NCBI GenBank assembly: GCA_046331225.1 | Contig: JAXLRF010000006.1 | Coordinates: 248,001-312,000, forward strand | DNA from: VFMC01 sp046331225 | GTDB taxonomy: Bacteria > Actinomycetota > Acidimicrobiia > Acidimicrobiales > Ilumatobacteraceae | Reading direction: 5' to 3' | Length of the DNA: 64,000 bases | Shown here: piece by piece, positions 35,171 through 43,013 of the stretch | How positions within the stretch are numbered: the first letter of the stretch is position 1 | Layout: the number at the start of each line of letters is the position of its first letter | Notes under the pieces: generated by a model | The model's input: only the letters and a program-made list of their open reading frames with translations | Database searches by the model: none | Told to the model about the DNA's origin: nothing | Program-made: the position numbers and the translations under genes

Positions 35171-36007
35171 TCAGCGGTCGGTGAGCGAGTGCCGCCAGAC
35201 GGTCTCGAGCCGATCGAGCCGCTCGGTGGCCACGGCACGGAGCTGGTCGGCGACGCCGGTGACGAGCACGTTGAACACGGCGAGCGTGCCGACGTGGCTG
35301 TCGAACGGACCACCACCCGCGGCGGCGACGACGAACGTGCGCGCCGCGCTGGCCGACAGCGGCGACAACAGGCTGTCGGTGACGGCCACCGCCCACACGC
35401 CGGCGGCCGCGGCGCGGGCGGCCGCGTCGACCACCCAGCGCTCGTACCGACGGAAGTCGAGCGTGACGAGCACATCGGTGGGCCGTAGCAGCGCGACCTG
35501 CCGGCTGACGGCGATGTCGTTGCCGTCGAGCGCGGCCACGTCGTCGCGCAGCGCCCCGAGGTCGACCACGAACTGCTGTGCCACGCCGCGAGAGTTGTCG
35601 CCTGCCAACACGAACACGCGGGCGGCGGGATCGGCGAGGTGCTTCACCGCATCGGCCAGCGCGTCGGCGTCGATCGCCCGCAGTGTGCTCTGCACGTTGG
35701 CCTGCTCGAGCTGCAGGTGTCGCCCCACCACGTCGCTGCCGACCGGTTCGCGGATGCGCTCGGCGGCCGGGCGGAGCTGGTTGGCCAGGTCGTGCTGCAC
35801 CGACGCCTGCAGAGCCGTGAACCCGTCGAAGCCGAGCTTCGAGGCGAGCCGCACCACGGTGGCTGCGCCGGCGTCGGCGGCGGCGGCGAGCTCGGCGACG
35901 GTGCCGAACGCGACGAGCTGCGGTCGCTCGAGCACCACCTCGGCCACGCGCCGCTCGGCCTTGGTGAGCGAGGCGCCGAGCCGACCGATGCGTTCTGCGG
36001 ATTCCAC
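35171..36007 (-). CDS. MurR/RpiR-family transcriptional regulator
   Basis: A 278-residue regulator with an N-terminal helix-turn-helix of RpiR type (LTKAERRVAEVVLERPQLVAFGTVAELAAAADAGAATVVRLASKLGF) and a C-terminal SIS domain (VFVLAGDNSRGVAQQFVVDLG ... VLVTLDFRRYERWVVDAA). SIS domains normally bind phosphosugars, but here the divergent neighbour is an amino-acid-type dioxygenase. GTG 36007 leaves a 67-bp divergent promoter region with two inverted repeats, likely its operator. Confidence 0.88.
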   Translation of the reverse strand: MESAERIGRLGASLTKAERRVAEVVLERPQLVAFGTVAELAAAADAGAATVVRLASKLGFDGFTALQASVQHDLANQLRPAAERIREPVGSDVVGRHLQLEQANVQSTLRAIDADALADAVKHLADPAARVFVLAGDNSRGVAQQFVVDLGALRDDVAALDGNDIAVSRQVALLRPTDVLVTLDFRRYERWVVDAAARAAAAGVWAVAVTDSLLSPLSASAARTFVVAAAGGGPFDSHVGTLAVFNVLVTGVADQLRAVATERLDRLETVWRHSLTDR

Positions 36008-36027
36008 GGGCGGTGAGCATAGATCCC

Positions 36028-36074
36028 ACCGGGTTCGTGGACCCGGTGTTCCATTCGACGCTAGACTCTGGAAC
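36028..36074. promoter_or_regulatory. Divergent operator region, two inverted repeats
   Basis: ACCGGGT (36028-36034) pairs with ACCCGGT (36041-36047) across 6 bp, and GTTCCA (36048-36053) pairs with TGGAAC (36069-36074) across 15 bp, the latter abutting the dioxygenase start codon. These lie between the divergent RpiR and dioxygenase genes and are plausible regulator-binding sites. Confidence 0.48.
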
Positions 36075-37043
36075 ATGCGTTCCGATCTGGCCCTCTCCCC
36101 GACCCACGCACTGCCTCCGGTCGTCGTCCACGACGGCAGCCCGTTCGCGCCGGTGCCCGCCACCGATCCGCACGGCGAGGCCTTCGTCTCGGCCGCCGGT
36201 CACGCCGCACGCCTGCTCCCCGCACACGTGCACGACGCGCTCGTCGACTTCGTCGACCAGCCGCACCGCAGTGGCGCGCTGCTGCTGAAGGGCATGCCGA
36301 TCGGTGAGCTGCCGCTCACCCCGGCCACCCCCACCACACCGACCGCCAAGGACCACACGAGCGAGTTCTCGCTGCTCACGGTCGCCCGCCGGTTGGGCCA
36401 GCCGGTCGGCTACGAGCCCGAGCACGGCGGCGACATCGTCCAGAACCTGGTGCCCGTGCAGGGCACCGAGCACCGCCAGGTGAGCACCTCGTCGAAGGTC
36501 GAGCTGATGTTCCACACCGAGGCGGCGTTCCACCCGCACCGACCGCGGTACCTGCTGCTCATCTGTCTGCGCGGCGACCCGTCGGCCATCACCACGCTGT
36601 CGTCGATCCACGAGGTGCTCCCCCACCTCGCGCCGGCCACCCGCGACGTGCTCTTCGAGCCACGGTTCCGCACGGCGGTCGACGAGAGCTACCTGCACGG
36701 TCGCCAGAACGTGCTCGGCGCGCCGATGCCGGTGCTGAGCGGCGATCGCGAGCTGCCGACGATGGTGTTCGACGCCGACCTGATGGTCGGCACCGACGAG
36801 GTGGCCGAGGCCGCGCTGCTCGAGCTGTCGCACGCCGTCGAGGCGTTGCAGACGGGGGTCGCACTCGAGGCGGGCGACCTGCTCGTCGTCGACAACGCCG
36901 TGGCCGTGCACGGGCGCAGCCCGTACAGCCCGCGTTTCGACGGCACCGACCGCTGGCTGCAGCGCGCGTTCGTCGTCAGCGACCTGCGCCCGAGCGCCGC
37001 CGAGCGTCAGGGCCGCGTGATCACGACCGTCTTCGGCGCCTGA
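36075..37043 (+). CDS. TauD/AsnO-type Fe(II)/2-oxoglutarate dioxygenase
   Basis: A 322-residue clavaminate-synthase-like oxygenase. The facial triad is visible as MFHTEAAFHPHRP (His-x-Glu) and the distal His in VDNAVAVHGRSPY, with the 2-oxoglutarate-binding Arg in DGTDRWLQRAFVVSDL. This pattern matches L-asparagine/L-arginine 3-hydroxylases (AsnO/VioC type), which act on free amino acids. No NRPS is nearby, so a biosynthetic role is unproven. ATG 36075 immediately follows the TGGAAC operator half. It ends in a hairpin shared with the convergent gene. Confidence 0.84.
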   Translation: MRSDLALSPTHALPPVVVHDGSPFAPVPATDPHGEAFVSAAGHAARLLPAHVHDALVDFVDQPHRSGALLLKGMPIGELPLTPATPTTPTAKDHTSEFSLLTVARRLGQPVGYEPEHGGDIVQNLVPVQGTEHRQVSTSSKVELMFHTEAAFHPHRPRYLLLICLRGDPSAITTLSSIHEVLPHLAPATRDVLFEPRFRTAVDESYLHGRQNVLGAPMPVLSGDRELPTMVFDADLMVGTDEVAEAALLELSHAVEALQTGVALEAGDLLVVDNAVAVHGRSPYSPRFDGTDRWLQRAFVVSDLRPSAAERQGRVITTVFGA

Positions 37044-37066
37044 CCCCCGACCGGCGGGACGGTCAG
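37040..37066. terminator. Hairpin overlapping both convergent stop codons
   Basis: CTGACC (37040-37045) pairs with GGTCAG (37061-37066). The dioxygenase stop TGA (37041-37043) and the opposite-strand stop (37063-37065) both lie in the stem. A GC-rich loop follows, with no T-tract. Confidence 0.5.
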
Positions 37067-38943
37067 CGCACCCGGACGAACTCGCCGGGCTGCGCGACGC
37101 CGTCGATGGTGACGACCCGATCCGGCGAGATCGAGCGTGACGTCGTCGGGGTGATCCACAGGCTGATCGACGCGTTGGGCACCTCGGGACCCACGATCGG
37201 CACCAGGGTCGACCGGTCGAACGCGAGCACCTGGTCGTTCGCGTCGTCGAGCACCAGATAGGCCTCGTCGGTCCAGCCGGCCAGCGACATCGGCGTCTCC
37301 GCTGTCCACGGCACGTCGGCCACCGTGGCCGAGAGCTGCATGTCGCCGCCGCCGGCCGGGAAGACCCACAGCTGGGTCTCCGTCGGCGTGGCGAGCAGCA
37401 CGACGACCCGCTCACCGTCGGGGCCGGGCACCACCGCGAGGTCGTCGATGCGCGAGTCGACCGGGAACTCGTGCAGGGTCACGCCCACGGCACCGGTCGC
37501 GTCGCCGAGCAGCACGACCGGGTTCAGTTCCCCGGTGTCGGTCGAACCGAGGCCTGCCCACACGAGGTTGCCCAGCTCGGTGAAGGCCGGCAGATGGCCG
37601 AACCCGATCACCTCGTGCTCGCCCGTGGCGACGTCGACCGCGATCAGGTCACCAGGGAAGGGTTCGCAGCAGTCGCTCACCACCAGGGTGCCACGCTCGG
37701 GTGACAGCGCCATGCCGTCGACGAGGACGAACTCGCCCTCGGTCGGTCGCTCGTCGGGATCGAAACCGTCGTACAGGGTGCGCATCCCCTGGGCGTCGAC
37801 CAGCCGCACGTCGCCCGCCCCGTCGAGCAGCAGCACCGTGCCGTCCGAGCCGACCGGCACGCTCGTGGGCGGCACGGTCGGCGGCGGCACGATCCCCGTG
37901 GTGGGCGGCGCGGTCGTCTCGACGCTCGTGCCGGTCGACCCGTCGTCACACGGCGCAGGGGCCTCCACCGGGCCGTCGCTCGCCACCGACGGCGACACCC
38001 CGACGCGGTGCACCTCGCCGTCGGGCGTGGTGACGGTGCCGCACCACGTCTCGGTGGCGGGGACGAGATCGACCACACTCACCAACGAGGTGCCCGGGAT
38101 CGGGGTCTCCATCGACAGGCGTGAGCGTGGTGACACCACGTCGTCGGCGCCCACGATCAACTGCACCACACCGACCTCGCCCCGCAGGGTCGGCGGATCG
38201 CCGCTGTCGGCCGGGCCGACGATCTGGTACGCGGCGCCCTGGGGACCGTCCGCCGCCGACGTGTCGACCGCCGCGGCCAGGACGCACGCCACGCGCCGCC
38301 CGAGCACGTCGGCGCACCAGCCGTCGTCACCTGACGACGGTCCGCTCGCCGACGCGGCGATCGTCAGCTGATCGACCAGTGCCGCACCCCAGGATGCGGC
38401 GCCCTCGGGGTCGCCGCCGACCAGGAAACGTGCCACACAGTTGCCCGCCCGGCGCCAGATCACCACCTCGTGCGAATCGACGCCAGGCACCTCGTCGGTG
38501 ACGCGCAGGCCCCACATGTTGCCCGTCGGTGGCAGGTCGAGCACGTCGGTCGGGGCGGGCAGCTCCGCCAACACGCCGTTGCCCTGGGCGTCGGCCCACG
38601 TCCGAGTCTCGACGAACTCGCCGGACGACGGATCGATCGCCGACGCGACGTCGGGTTCACCGGCCACTGCGCCGTTCGGCAGCCACACGGGATCGGTGAG
38701 GCGCCCGCAGTCGGGCACCGGCGCGGACGTCGAGGCGGTGACCTCGGTGTCGTCGGCAGGCTCGATCCGGTCGGCGTCGCGGCCGGGGATCACGATCGCG
38801 AGGGCGACGATCGCGACCGCAACCGCTCCCCCGCCGAGCATCGCGGTGCGGCGACGCCGGATCGTGCCGGCCCGCTCGCTCACCCGCGCGAGGGCGTCGA
38901 GGCCGGCGGTCGGCGGATCGGGATCGTGCAGGTCGTCGAACAC
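37063..38943 (-). CDS. Membrane-anchored partner of the ECF sigma factor
   Basis: A 626-residue protein with a short cytoplasmic N-terminus (DALARVSERAGTIRRRR), one membrane helix (TAMLGGGAVAVAIVALAIVIPG) and a long extracytoplasmic region. That region has an N-terminal Cys-containing domain, a Pro/Thr/Val-rich linker (TTAPPTTGIVPPPTVPPTSVPV), and a C-terminal part with regularly spaced strand motifs suggesting a beta-propeller. It follows the sigma gene by 2 bp, the position of an anti-sigma factor, but the cytoplasmic part is short and has no zinc-binding HxxxCxxC motif. I therefore call it a putative regulator or sensor. Confidence 0.62.
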   Translation of the reverse strand: MFDDLHDPDPPTAGLDALARVSERAGTIRRRRTAMLGGGAVAVAIVALAIVIPGRDADRIEPADDTEVTASTSAPVPDCGRLTDPVWLPNGAVAGEPDVASAIDPSSGEFVETRTWADAQGNGVLAELPAPTDVLDLPPTGNMWGLRVTDEVPGVDSHEVVIWRRAGNCVARFLVGGDPEGAASWGAALVDQLTIAASASGPSSGDDGWCADVLGRRVACVLAAAVDTSAADGPQGAAYQIVGPADSGDPPTLRGEVGVVQLIVGADDVVSPRSRLSMETPIPGTSLVSVVDLVPATETWCGTVTTPDGEVHRVGVSPSVASDGPVEAPAPCDDGSTGTSVETTAPPTTGIVPPPTVPPTSVPVGSDGTVLLLDGAGDVRLVDAQGMRTLYDGFDPDERPTEGEFVLVDGMALSPERGTLVVSDCCEPFPGDLIAVDVATGEHEVIGFGHLPAFTELGNLVWAGLGSTDTGELNPVVLLGDATGAVGVTLHEFPVDSRIDDLAVVPGPDGERVVVLLATPTETQLWVFPAGGGDMQLSATVADVPWTAETPMSLAGWTDEAYLVLDDANDQVLAFDRSTLVPIVGPEVPNASISLWITPTTSRSISPDRVVTIDGVAQPGEFVRVR

Positions 38944-38945
38944 CG

Positions 38946-39416
38946 TCAGTCCTCCCAGGCCCAGGCGGGGCCGAGGTCGGCCCGCAGTCGTTCGAGGCCC
39001 CGCGAGGTGGCGCTCTTGATCGTCCCGACGCTGCAGCCGAGGGCGCTCGCAGCGTCGGCCTCGGGCAGATCGGCCAGATAGCGCAGCGCGACGGCCTCGC
39101 GTTGGCGTTTCGGCAGCGCCTTCAGGGCGGCGACCAGGTCACGCCGCCGGTCGGCGATCGACTCGTCCGAGCCGGCGTCCGCCGGGCGAGGTGGCTGGCG
39201 TCGCTCGCGACGTACCCGGTCGAGCGCGAGGTTGGTCGACACCCGGGCGCACCAGGCCGGGGCGTACTCGCTGACGGTCCGCCAGCGCACGAGCGCCCGG
39301 GCGAGCGCCTCCTGCGCGCAGTCCTGGGCGTCGGTCCGGTTGCCGAGGACGGCGTAGGCGGCCCGGTACGCGACCCGGTGCAGCTCCTCGAAGCGGTCGA
39401 CGAACGACACATCCAC
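38946..39416 (-). CDS. ECF sigma factor, SigE-like group
   Basis: A ~156-residue sigma-70-family factor. Region 2 is visible as FEELHRVAYRAAYAVLGNRTDAQDCAQEALARALVRW and region 4 as VAALKALPKRQREAVALRYLADLPEADAASALGCSVGTIKSATSRGLERLR. It would direct RNA polymerase to stress-type promoters. The open frame extends to GTG 39488, but a GGCAACC...CGTTTC promoter-like pair lies within that extension, so I prefer a start near GTG 39416, giving a nearly leaderless mRNA. It is cotranscribed with the membrane partner 2 bp downstream. Confidence 0.82.
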   Translation of the reverse strand: MDVSFVDRFEELHRVAYRAAYAVLGNRTDAQDCAQEALARALVRWRTVSEYAPAWCARVSTNLALDRVRRERRQPPRPADAGSDESIADRRRDLVAALKALPKRQREAVALRYLADLPEADAASALGCSVGTIKSATSRGLERLRADLGPAWAWED

Positions 39417-39421
39417 GTCGT

Positions 39422-39451
39422 CGAAACGCCCGACCACCCCCAAAGGTTGCC
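39422..39451 (-). promoter_or_regulatory. ECF-type promoter upstream of the sigma gene
   Basis: On the minus strand, GGCAACC (39451-39445) is followed after 16 bp by CGTTTC (39428-39423). The first matches the GGAAC/GGCAAC -35 class of ECF sigma factors. It would start transcription about at the GTG at 39416 and suggests autoregulation. Confidence 0.42.
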
Positions 39452-39797
39452 TCACCGCACCGATCTCCCCCGGTGATCCGTGAGCCACCGGTCCCGCCGA
39501 GCGACCCGTGACGCACGGACCAGGCCGTCGGTGAGGCTGCGGGACCGCCGTGCGACCGCTCGCTCACGAACCGCGACCGCCGTGAGCCGCCGGGCAGACC
39601 AACTCACGAACCGCGACCGCCGTGAGCCGCCGGGCAGGCCAACTCACGGACCCGTCCGTCCGTGCGTCACCGGGACCGCCGAGCGACCCCCGACGCACGG
39701 ACTCGGCCGTCGGTGAGCCGGCGGTCCCGCCCGGCGACCTCCGACACACGGACCACCGTCACCGTGAGCCGACCGCATCGCCAACTCACGGACGGGG
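39452..39797. repeat. Array of degenerate tandem repeats with inverted CTCACG/CGTGAG motifs
   Basis: No gene is convincing in this ~0.35-kb gap. It contains an almost exact 40-bp tandem duplication at 39563-39602 and 39603-39642 (one difference). Around it are longer, diverged units with CCGTCGGTGAG, GACGCACGGAC and GAGCGACC motifs at ~39480-39540 and ~39650-39740. Each unit can form a hairpin through CTCACG and CGTGAG. Unit lengths differ, so it is not a CRISPR. Confidence 0.75.
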
Positions 39798-40844
39798 TCA
39801 GGGCGGCGGGGCCAACTCGGGGATCAGCTCGCCGGCCACCACGACCGGCTCGCCGTCGAGGGTGACGGTGCAGTGGCGCATCGGGAGGTCGAAGTGGCCG
39901 GCCGTGAACCGGCCGGCGGTCTCGTTGGCGCCGGTCGAGTAGACGACGTTGCCGGCGAACGCGCGCAGCTCGGTCCCCCACGTCTCGCGCTTGTCGTACA
40001 GCTCGAGCGCGTCCCATCGCGCCCCCGGGTTCATGCCCCATCCGACATGGCTGGTGGCGTAGCTCTCACGGTCGCCGAAGGCCGACAGGTACGACCGCAT
40101 CAGATCGGCGTCGAGGCCGTCGCCGGCGATCTCGACGATGTGGTCGTCTTCGATGACGAGCTCGACCCTCGACCTCAGGTAGAGGTTGAACGTGAGGTTC
40201 AGATCCCCTGGTGAGAGCACCAATCGCCCCTGCACCGCGTTCGCCGCGGGGAACACGAGCACCAGTCCGCCGGGCCAATGTGCGATCGAGCCGGGGCCGT
40301 CGGTCAGCCCCGTCGACCCCGCCGTGAACCCACCCTCGAGCCGCACTCGAAGGTCGCTCCCGGCCTCGCTGGTGATCCGCATCTCGCTCGCGGCACGCAG
40401 CCGGGCGTGACCGAGTGCGACCCGGCGCGGCAGGTCGGGATCCCAGCCGAGGCGGTCGAAGGTGTCGGGGTGCTCGTTCGAGATCATGAGCACCCGGCAC
40501 CCGCCGTCGAGGATCCGGCCGAGCTCGGGTGCGTGCAGCAGTCCTTCGACCGTGCAGTCGATCACGAGGCCCGACGACCGGAGCGCGGCGATGACGGCGG
40601 GGTTGTCGGCGATCGCCTGTGAGGCGCCGGTCGACCGGATGGGGACCGGGTGCTGCGACCGAGGCGTCGGCACGACCACTTCGCTCACCCGCCCACCGAG
40701 CGACTGGGCGGCCAGGCGGGCGGTCTCGACCAGGACGGGGCGGCTCTGGGTCTCGGACAGGATCGTCACGACCTCGCCCGAGACCAGTCCGCAGCGCACG
40801 AACTGCTCGCGGAAGGCGTCGACGTAGCGCCACTCGGTGGACAT
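39798..40844 (-). CDS. NicX-like 2,5-dihydroxypyridine 5,6-dioxygenase-family protein
   Basis: A 348-residue protein of the NicX/M29-like family. Conserved features are GEVVTILSETQSRPVLVE near the N-terminus, SHVGWGMNPGARW with His266, and GHFDLPMRHCTVTLDG with His317 and Asp319. These match the positions of the iron ligands (His-His-Asp) that I recall for Pseudomonas NicX, which cleaves 2,5-dihydroxypyridine to N-formylmaleamate. It overlaps the alpha/beta hydrolase gene by one base (TGATG), and a hydrolase (NicD) acts next in that pathway. M29 aminopeptidases share the fold, so the substrate needs testing. Confidence 0.7.
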   Translation of the reverse strand: MSTEWRYVDAFREQFVRCGLVSGEVVTILSETQSRPVLVETARLAAQSLGGRVSEVVVPTPRSQHPVPIRSTGASQAIADNPAVIAALRSSGLVIDCTVEGLLHAPELGRILDGGCRVLMISNEHPDTFDRLGWDPDLPRRVALGHARLRAASEMRITSEAGSDLRVRLEGGFTAGSTGLTDGPGSIAHWPGGLVLVFPAANAVQGRLVLSPGDLNLTFNLYLRSRVELVIEDDHIVEIAGDGLDADLMRSYLSAFGDRESYATSHVGWGMNPGARWDALELYDKRETWGTELRAFAGNVVYSTGANETAGRFTAGHFDLPMRHCTVTLDGEPVVVAGELIPELAPPP

Positions 40845-41671
40845 CAGGAGCTCCTCTCGAGCTGGTCGGTGATCGCAGCGTTCACGGCGTCGGGGGCCTC
40901 GACGTTGAGCAGGTGTCCGGCGCCCGGCACCACCTGCACCCGAGCGCCGGGCACCAGCTCGGCGATCGCCCGTGAGTAGGCGACGGGCGTCTCGTCGTCG
41001 AGCTCGCCGACGAGGCAGACGGTGCGCGCCCGAACCGAGGGCAGGACGGGCCGGCTGTCGTGGGTGATCAGGCAGTCGATCGAGCGCCGCAGCGCCGCTG
41101 CGGAGATCCGCGCCATCGCGGCTCGCTGACCGACCATCGCCTCGGGCGAGATGTGAGGTCCGGCCAGGGCGTTCAGCACCCGATCGGCGAAGTCGACGGG
41201 CTCGAGACCGGCGTCGAGCGGCGCGAGTCGGGCGGCACGCCACTCGCCGGGCAGCGTGCCGTCGAGCCCGAACTTGGGGCTCGTGGCGAGCAGGGTGAGG
41301 CTCGCGACCCGGTCCGGGTGCGCTGCCGCGGCGTACTGGGCGATCATCCCGCCGAAGCTGATGCCGACGACGTGCACCACGTCGGCGCCCAGTTCGTCGG
41401 CGAACCCGCCGGCGCCGAGCACCGAGTCGGCCAGCGCGGCGAACGTGGTCGGGCCGTCGAGCGGGGGCGATGCGCCGTACCCGGGCAGGTCCCAGGCGGC
41501 GACGTGGGCGCGCTCCCCCAAGCCGGCGAGCTGCGGTTCCCACGAGATCCGGCTGCCGCCGAGGCCGTGCAGGAGGACGACGACCGGCAGCGGCCCACCG
41601 CCCACCCGAGGTCGCGCCTCGCGCCAGGCGATCCGCTCACCCTGCACGTCGGTGATCACGGGACGGGACAT
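40844..41671 (-). CDS. Alpha/beta hydrolase paired with the NicX-like gene
   Basis: A 275-residue hydrolase with the oxyanion motif LLHGLGGSRISW, nucleophile elbow GISFGGM (Ser105) and the catalytic His in PGAGHLLN, plus an acidic residue in the ELDDETPV strand. The family includes enol-lactonases and the N-formylmaleamate deformylase NicD. Adjacency to a NicX-like gene suggests a NicD-like role, but the sequence alone cannot show it. ATG 41671 faces the divergent acyl-CoA dehydrogenase across a repeat-rich operator. Confidence 0.86.
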   Translation of the reverse strand: MSRPVITDVQGERIAWREARPRVGGGPLPVVVLLHGLGGSRISWEPQLAGLGERAHVAAWDLPGYGASPPLDGPTTFAALADSVLGAGGFADELGADVVHVVGISFGGMIAQYAAAAHPDRVASLTLLATSPKFGLDGTLPGEWRAARLAPLDAGLEPVDFADRVLNALAGPHISPEAMVGQRAAMARISAAALRRSIDCLITHDSRPVLPSVRARTVCLVGELDDETPVAYSRAIAELVPGARVQVVPGAGHLLNVEAPDAVNAAITDQLERSS

Positions 41672-41696
41672 GCGGCGATGCTACTCCTGGTCCGAG

Positions 41697-41755
41697 CGTT
41701 GTCAACGCTGTTGACCACAATGTTGACCACGCAGATGTCCACAATGTTGACAACG
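41697..41755. promoter_or_regulatory. Multi-half-site operator with TTGAC repeats
   Basis: CGTTGTCAAC (41697-41706) and GTTGACAACG (41746-41755) form a perfect 10-bp inverted repeat. Between them GTTGACCAC-type repeats occur at 41710-41715 and 41722-41727. The element fills the divergent gap between the NicX-like/hydrolase operon and the acyl-CoA dehydrogenase-TetR operon, and the TetR regulator at 43010 is the likely binder. It is distinctly less GC-rich than its surroundings. Confidence 0.6.
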
Positions 41756-41771
41756 CCGTCGCGGGCCGCGC

Positions 41772-43013
41772 ATGATCCCCCGCATGACGCTCGCCGACAC
41801 CGTCGCCGCCACCGCCCACCTCGAACCCGGCACCCGGGCGTTCCGCGAGCACCTCGTCGGCCTCGTGCGCTCGATGGCGCCGCAGATGACGGCACGGGCG
41901 GTCGAGGTCGACCGGACGGCCACCTTCCCGTTCGAGAACTTCGCCGACTTCCGCGAGCTCGGCCTGCTGGCCGTGTGCGTGCCCCGGGCGTACGGCGGGC
42001 TCGGCGCCACGTATGCCGACTACGTGCGCGTGAGCGAGGAGGTCGGCCGGTACTGCGGTGCCACCGGGCTGACCTTCAACATGCACAACGCCACGATGCT
42101 GTGGACCGGTCAGGTGAGCGATCTGCTCGACCTCTCCCCCGCCGACCGCGAACAGCACGAGCGGATCCGCACCGAGATGTACCGCGGCGTGGTCGAGGAC
42201 GGGATGATCCACAGCCAGCCCTTCAGCGAGGGGCTCGCACCCGGGGCCACGACCGGTGTGGCCACCCGGGCCGTGCCGGTCGACGGTGGCTGGCTCGTGA
42301 CCGGCCGCAAGATCTTCGCCTCGTTGTCGGGCGCGGCCGACTTCTACAACGTCACCTGCCAGGTGCCGGGCGAGGACGTGATCCGCCTCCTCGGCGTCCC
42401 CGCCCGCGCCGACGGCGTCGAGATCGTCGACGACTGGGATCCCCTCGGCATGCGCGGCACGGTCTCGCGCACGCTGTTGATGAAGGACGTGTTCGTCCCG
42501 AACGACCACGAGTGGATGCCGGCCGGCACCTACAACCAGGCGGCGCTGCGCTACCCGTGGCTGTTCTTGTCGCTCACCCCGAGCTACCTCGGCCTCACCG
42601 GCGGCATCCTCGACGCCACCGCCGCCTACCTGCGCGGCGAGCTGCCCGGCCAGGTGACCGGCCCCCGCCGCGATCACGCGATCAAGCAGGTCGGCTGGGC
42701 GACCATGCAGTTGAAGCACCAGCAGAGCCAAGCCCTGCTGTACCGGGCGATCGACGAGGCGACGATCGATCCCGCCGAGGCCGATCTGGTCACCGGCTGG
42801 GCGGCGGCGATCACGGTGATGGAGCACGCGGCCGAGGTCGCCTCGCTCGCGATCAAGGTGTGCGGCGGCCAGAGCATGCAGAAGACGATGCCGCTCGAGC
42901 GGATGTACCGCGACGCACGGCTCGGCTCGACGATGCTGCCGTGGAGCGCCGAGGTGTGCACCGAACGCCTCGGCCGGGCCCGGCTGTACGACGCGTCGGA
43001 GGCGGCGCAGTGA
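41772..43013 (+). CDS. Acyl-CoA dehydrogenase-family flavoprotein
   Basis: A ~413-residue acyl-CoA dehydrogenase-fold protein. FRELGLLAVCVPRAYGGLGATYADYVRVSEEV is the N-terminal helical signature, GWLVTGRKIFASLSGAADFYNVTC the middle beta domain, and VASLAIKVCGGQSMQKTMPLERMYRDARLGSTMLPWSAEV the C-terminal flavin-binding part. The canonical catalytic Glu is not evident, so it might be a hydroxylase-type member. ATG 41772 is used; ATG 41784 is an alternative. It is coupled to the downstream TetR by a GTGA overlap and divergent from the NicX-like operon. Confidence 0.88.
   Translation: MIPRMTLADTVAATAHLEPGTRAFREHLVGLVRSMAPQMTARAVEVDRTATFPFENFADFRELGLLAVCVPRAYGGLGATYADYVRVSEEVGRYCGATGLTFNMHNATMLWTGQVSDLLDLSPADREQHERIRTEMYRGVVEDGMIHSQPFSEGLAPGATTGVATRAVPVDGGWLVTGRKIFASLSGAADFYNVTCQVPGEDVIRLLGVPARADGVEIVDDWDPLGMRGTVSRTLLMKDVFVPNDHEWMPAGTYNQAALRYPWLFLSLTPSYLGLTGGILDATAAYLRGELPGQVTGPRRDHAIKQVGWATMQLKHQQSQALLYRAIDEATIDPAEADLVTGWAAAITVMEHAAEVASLAIKVCGGQSMQKTMPLERMYRDARLGSTMLPWSAEVCTERLGRARLYDASEAAQ

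Noticed and set aside
39488..39488. GTG 39488 as the sigma-factor start
   Set aside because: It lies at the edge of the repeat array, and a promoter-like pair would then be inside the coding region; GTG 39416 fits the domain better.
39452..39797. Possible CRISPR array
   Set aside because: The units vary in length and sequence and lack constant-length unique spacers; no cas genes are nearby.
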